A DNA stretch of 35,529 nucleotides from DASPMP01 sp035248725. Lineage in GTDB: Bacteria; Gemmatimonadota; Gemmatimonadetes; Gemmatimonadales; Gemmatimonadaceae. The position numbers and the translations under genes were made by a program. Shown here one piece after another: positions 33,182 through 35,529 of the stretch; position 1 is the stretch's first letter; every line of letters starts with the position of its first letter. The DNA lies in assembly GCA_035248725.1 (NCBI GenBank), contig DATFHG010000068.1:1-35529 (forward strand), in the 5' to 3' direction. Below the pieces are notes generated by a model. That model ran no database searches, was not told the origin of the DNA, and saw only the letters and a program-made list of their open reading frames with translations.

Positions 33182-34713
33182 TCCCCGGGACGGCCGTTGA
33201 AGTTGAACACGTTGGCGCGCGTGCGACTCACGGTCACAGGATCCTCGGACGCGAGATACGCGAGCATCGCCGTCAGCACCACGTTGTTCTTCACATCGTC
33301 CCACACGATCTTGTCGTACGTATCGCGGTTCGTGTGCCACGTGTAGGTGCCGTAGTCCCAGCTCAGCGACCCCAGGCCGAAACCGGGCGCGCCGTAGCAC
33401 GCGAACGAGGCATTGTCGCTGCCGCCGCCCGCCGGCGAACCCGCAAAACCGAACGTGATGTTGCGCGAGATCTCGCGCGGCACACGCGCCAGCCAGCTGG
33501 CCAGGGCACCCGTCGCATCCACGAGACCCGACGCAGACACGTTCACCACGCGGCCGGTCCCGTTGTCCTGGTTGAACTGCGCCTGGAGTCCTTTCACGAT
33601 CTCGGGATGATCGGCCGCGAAGGCACGCGAGCCCACGAGGCCCTGTTCCTCGCCGCTCCAATGACCGACGAGAATCGTGCGCTTCGGTTGCGGATAGACC
33701 CGCTGCAGGATGCGCATTGCCTCGAGCATCGTGATCGTCCCGGTACCGTTGTCGGTAGCACCGCTCGATCCGTCCCACGAATCGAAGTGCGCCGAGAGCA
33801 GCACATACTCTTCGGGCTTCTGCGTTCCCTTCAGCTCCGCGACGACGTTGAATACCGGCACTTCACCGAGGTTCTCGGACTCCGCCTGGATCCGCAGCAC
33901 GGGATTCTGCCGGTTGTCCGCCAGCCGATACACGAGCCCGTAGTCTTCGCAGCTCAGGTCCACCGTGGGCACCTGCTGGGTGCGCGCGTTGAAAATCTTG
34001 TCGACGCCCCAGCCGTTCGACCAGGTGTTCGTGATCAGGGCGCGCGCGCCCGCGGCCTCGAGCTTCGGCGCGAGCGTCCGCATCGCGAAGCCGAGCGTGC
34101 TGTCCCCACTCGCCTTGAGTAGCCGCGCGTTCCACGCGCGAACCGCCTCGGTGCGCTGGTCGCGCATCCTGAGGAACGCAGCGGTATCGGAGGCAAACTG
34201 GCGCCAGTTGTCGTCCGCGCGGCACGTGGGCTGCGCCATCGACATCAACACGAACTTGCCGCGCGCCTGTGGCAGCCACGCCGTCAGCTCCGCCGCCGAC
34301 TGCACATTCGGGAAGATGATCGTCGGCGCGTCGACGGGAGCGCCCTTGGGCGTTCCCGGGCTCCACGCGAGCATCATACCCTCGAGCGAGCGCACCCGGG
34401 GCTGGAGCAGGTCGATGTGGGAGATCCCGCGACGCCAGCCGCGCCAGGTGCCGTACTGCTCCGCCCGAGCGGGAATGCCCCATGCGCGATACCGTGCGAG
34501 CAGCCAATCAACGCCCGCTTTCTGACCCGGCGTTCCGGTGAGTCGTGGACCTACCGAATCGAGCAGCGCCTGCGCCAGCGACTGCACCTGAGAACTGTCC
34601 ATCCCGAGCGACCATATCCGCCGCAATACGGGGTCATCGGTCGGAAACGATTGTGCCGGCAGCGCTCCGATCGCGAGGGTGGTGGCGGCGAGCGAAATGA
34701 GGAGACGTCTCAT
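33130..34713 (-). CDS. Secreted M28 family zinc peptidase
   Basis: A 527-residue exported aminopeptidase/carboxypeptidase-type enzyme. The signal peptide is MRRLLISLAATTLAIGALPA, cleaved near PAQS. A PA-like insert (about 95-290) lies before the M28 catalytic domain. Zinc and catalytic residues are H309 and D321 (SAHFDSWDGSSGATDNGTG), E355 (SGEEQGLVGS), D383 (NQDNGTG) and H460 (TYTWHTNRDTYDK), a complete set. Substrate preference is unknown. Its ATG overlaps the FKBP gene's stop (ATGA), and its 3' end overlaps the acsA reading frame. Secreted M28 enzymes fit a peptide-feeding organism and would supply amino acids to the catabolic genes nearby. Confidence 0.93.
   Translation of the reverse strand: MRRLLISLAATTLAIGALPAQSFPTDDPVLRRIWSLGMDSSQVQSLAQALLDSVGPRLTGTPGQKAGVDWLLARYRAWGIPARAEQYGTWRGWRRGISHIDLLQPRVRSLEGMMLAWSPGTPKGAPVDAPTIIFPNVQSAAELTAWLPQARGKFVLMSMAQPTCRADDNWRQFASDTAAFLRMRDQRTEAVRAWNARLLKASGDSTLGFAMRTLAPKLEAAGARALITNTWSNGWGVDKIFNARTQQVPTVDLSCEDYGLVYRLADNRQNPVLRIQAESENLGEVPVFNVVAELKGTQKPEEYVLLSAHFDSWDGSSGATDNGTGTITMLEAMRILQRVYPQPKRTILVGHWSGEEQGLVGSRAFAADHPEIVKGLQAQFNQDNGTGRVVNVSASGLVDATGALASWLARVPREISRNITFGFAGSPAGGGSDNASFACYGAPGFGLGSLSWDYGTYTWHTNRDTYDKIVWDDVKNNVVLTAMLAYLASEDPVTVSRTRANVFNFNGRPGEWPTCGVPPRKSSEWTR
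33143..33160. repeat. Perfect inverted repeat in the peptidase/acsA overlap
   Basis: TCCGAGGA and TCCTCGGA flank two T bases. The repeat lies inside the last codons of the peptidase gene and the first codons of acsA. On the minus-strand mRNA it contains GAGGA, a possible ribosome binding site for GTG 33142. A hairpin here could limit acsA translation until ribosomes finishing the peptidase open it. Confidence 0.45.
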
Positions 34714-35207
34714 GTCGCGATCTGAGTGACATCCAGAAGCTGGATGTCGAAGATGAGGGTCGACTGGCGTGGGATCTTGATCGAGTTGTCCAGGTTCTTC
34801 TGCGCCCGACCATCGTAGCCGAGCTCCGAGGGAATCACGAGCCTTCGCTTTCCGCCCACCTTCATCCCCGTCATCCCCGTGCGGAAGCCAACGATGAGCG
34901 ACGCGAGATCGAGCGTGGCGCCGGTACCGGAATCGAAGAGCGTGCCATCCTTCAGGTAGCCCGCGTACGTGATCTTCACCGATGCGGTCTTGCTGTACAC
35001 GCTATCAGCGGTGGAGGGGCCGACGACCAGGTCCTGGTAATACACGCCGTTGGACATCTTCGTCATCTGCGAGAGATCGACGCCGAGCGAAGGCGCGAAG
35101 GTTTCTTTTGCGGGATCGCTGGGCGGTCCCAGACCGGCGACGTCGTTATTGCACGCCACCGCCGTCACGAAACCGAGGGCAAGCGTCAGAGCGAGACTGG
35201 TCTTCAT
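34710..35207 (-). CDS. FKBP-type peptidyl-prolyl isomerase, lipoprotein
   Basis: A 165-residue envelope chaperone catalysing proline cis-trans isomerisation. The N-terminus is a lipoprotein-like signal (MKTSLALTLALGFVTAVAC, Cys at 19). The FKBP domain (about 70-160) shows KITYAGYLKDGTLFDSG, the loop LIVGFRTGMTGMKVGGKRRLVIP, ELGYDGRA and the last strand TLIFDIQLLDV, consistent with a functional fold. It precedes a secreted peptidase with an ATGA overlap, so it may assist folding of exported proteins from the same message. A partial gene ends ten bases upstream. Confidence 0.92.
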   Translation of the reverse strand: MKTSLALTLALGFVTAVACNNDVAGLGPPSDPAKETFAPSLGVDLSQMTKMSNGVYYQDLVVGPSTADSVYSKTASVKITYAGYLKDGTLFDSGTGATLDLASLIVGFRTGMTGMKVGGKRRLVIPSELGYDGRAQKNLDNSIKIPRQSTLIFDIQLLDVTQIAT

Positions 35208-35217
35208 CAGGGGAAAG

Positions 35218-35529
35218 TTACTTGATTCGTACGACGGTCAGTTGCATGCCGGCAGGCATGGGCCGTCCGTTCAATCCGGTGATCTGCAGGAGCGCGTCGC
35301 GCCCCGCGGGGACTGCGAAGCGCATGTAGGTGGTGCCACCAGCGGTGATCTGCACGCTCAACTGCCGCCCATCCTGGAGCACGCGCGGCACGAGCGCGAA
35401 GGCGACGTCGACCGCCGGCATCGCGCTGGGAAAATTCCAGCTCGGCTGCTGGAGTGCGGGCGGTTCGGCCACGATGTCGTCCGTGAGCACGGACAGCGAC
35501 CAGTCCCGCAACAGATCGAGTGATGTGAA
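35218..35529 (-). CDS. C-terminal part of an exported protein, 5' end outside window
   Basis: The frame is open to the right edge, giving the last 103 codons of a longer gene. Visible are LRDWSLSVLTDDIVA, PSWNFPSAMPAV, and beta-rich segments LSVQITAGGTTYMRFAVPAG, ending LTVVRIK. The DW-plus-DD segment followed by a beta-sandwich tail is reminiscent of C-terminal regions of secreted peptidase-like proteins, but the family cannot be named from this fragment. It ends ten bases before the FKBP gene on the same strand and is probably in the same operon. Confidence 0.55.
   Translation of the reverse strand, partial: FTSLDLLRDWSLSVLTDDIVAEPPALQQPSWNFPSAMPAVDVAFALVPRVLQDGRQLSVQITAGGTTYMRFAVPAGRDALLQITGLNGRPMPAGMQLTVVRIK

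Noticed and set aside
31100..33346. 748-codon plus-strand frame opposite acsA
   Set aside because: Composition is typical of an antisense shadow of a GC-rich gene, with no motifs; AcsA on the other strand is complete.

Overview
The window is GC-rich (about two thirds G+C by eye), densely coded bacterial chromosome. The gene set suggests a Gemmatimonadota-like heterotroph: many secreted amidohydrolases and peptidases, a DUF5916 outer-membrane protein, lipoproteins of unknown function, and aerobic aromatic degradation. That assignment is inferred from gene content, because no rRNA or other phylogenetic marker is present. I see no tRNA, rRNA, CRISPR array, insertion sequence or phage gene. No stretch over 300 bases lacks a gene; the largest gap is about 100 bases.

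Layout. 1-479: 3' part of a Mn/Fe superoxide dismutase. 4338-481 (minus): pdxH, speA and a CPA2 cation/proton antiporter; PdxH makes the PLP that SpeA uses. 4374-7066 (plus): a three-domain persulfide dioxygenase/rhodanese resembling CstB, then a secreted amidohydrolase. 7920-7054 (minus): a patatin-like lipase. 7985-11523 (plus): a secreted M20 hydrolase and two exported proteins of unknown function. 19078-11516 (minus): phenylacetyl-CoA genes paaG-H-I-J-Z, then a DUF2339 membrane protein, all overlapping or nearly so. 19180-24221 (plus): a fused E1 alpha/beta 2-oxoacid dehydrogenase, a DUF5916 protein and a lipoprotein. 26752-24218 (minus): paaA-B-C-D, the ring epoxidase. 26787-27569 (plus): a divergent crotonase. 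35529-27576 (minus): an incomplete exported protein, an FKBP lipoprotein, an M28 peptidase, acetoacetyl-CoA synthetase, hppD, hmgA, a MarR regulator and YceI.

Together the genes from about 13 to 33 kb read as an amino-acid/aromatic catabolic region: phenylacetyl-CoA through the epoxide route, 4-hydroxyphenylpyruvate through homogentisate, and branched-chain 2-oxoacids (or possibly arylpyruvates) through the E1. Acetoacetyl-CoA synthetase would recover acetoacetate. Not found in the window: paaK, paaE, a clear paaF, a paa regulator, maleylacetoacetate isomerase, fumarylacetoacetase, and E2/E3 partners for the E1.

Features most worth a second look: a copy of a dispersed repeat read in frame inside acetoacetyl-CoA synthetase; heptad repeats facing each other between pdxH and speA; -10-like hexamers 6-8 bases before start codons that lack a Shine-Dalgarno; convergent gene ends that all overlap or nearly touch; and a 28-bp inverted repeat at the marR promoter. 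None of these amounts to a clearly new biological system.
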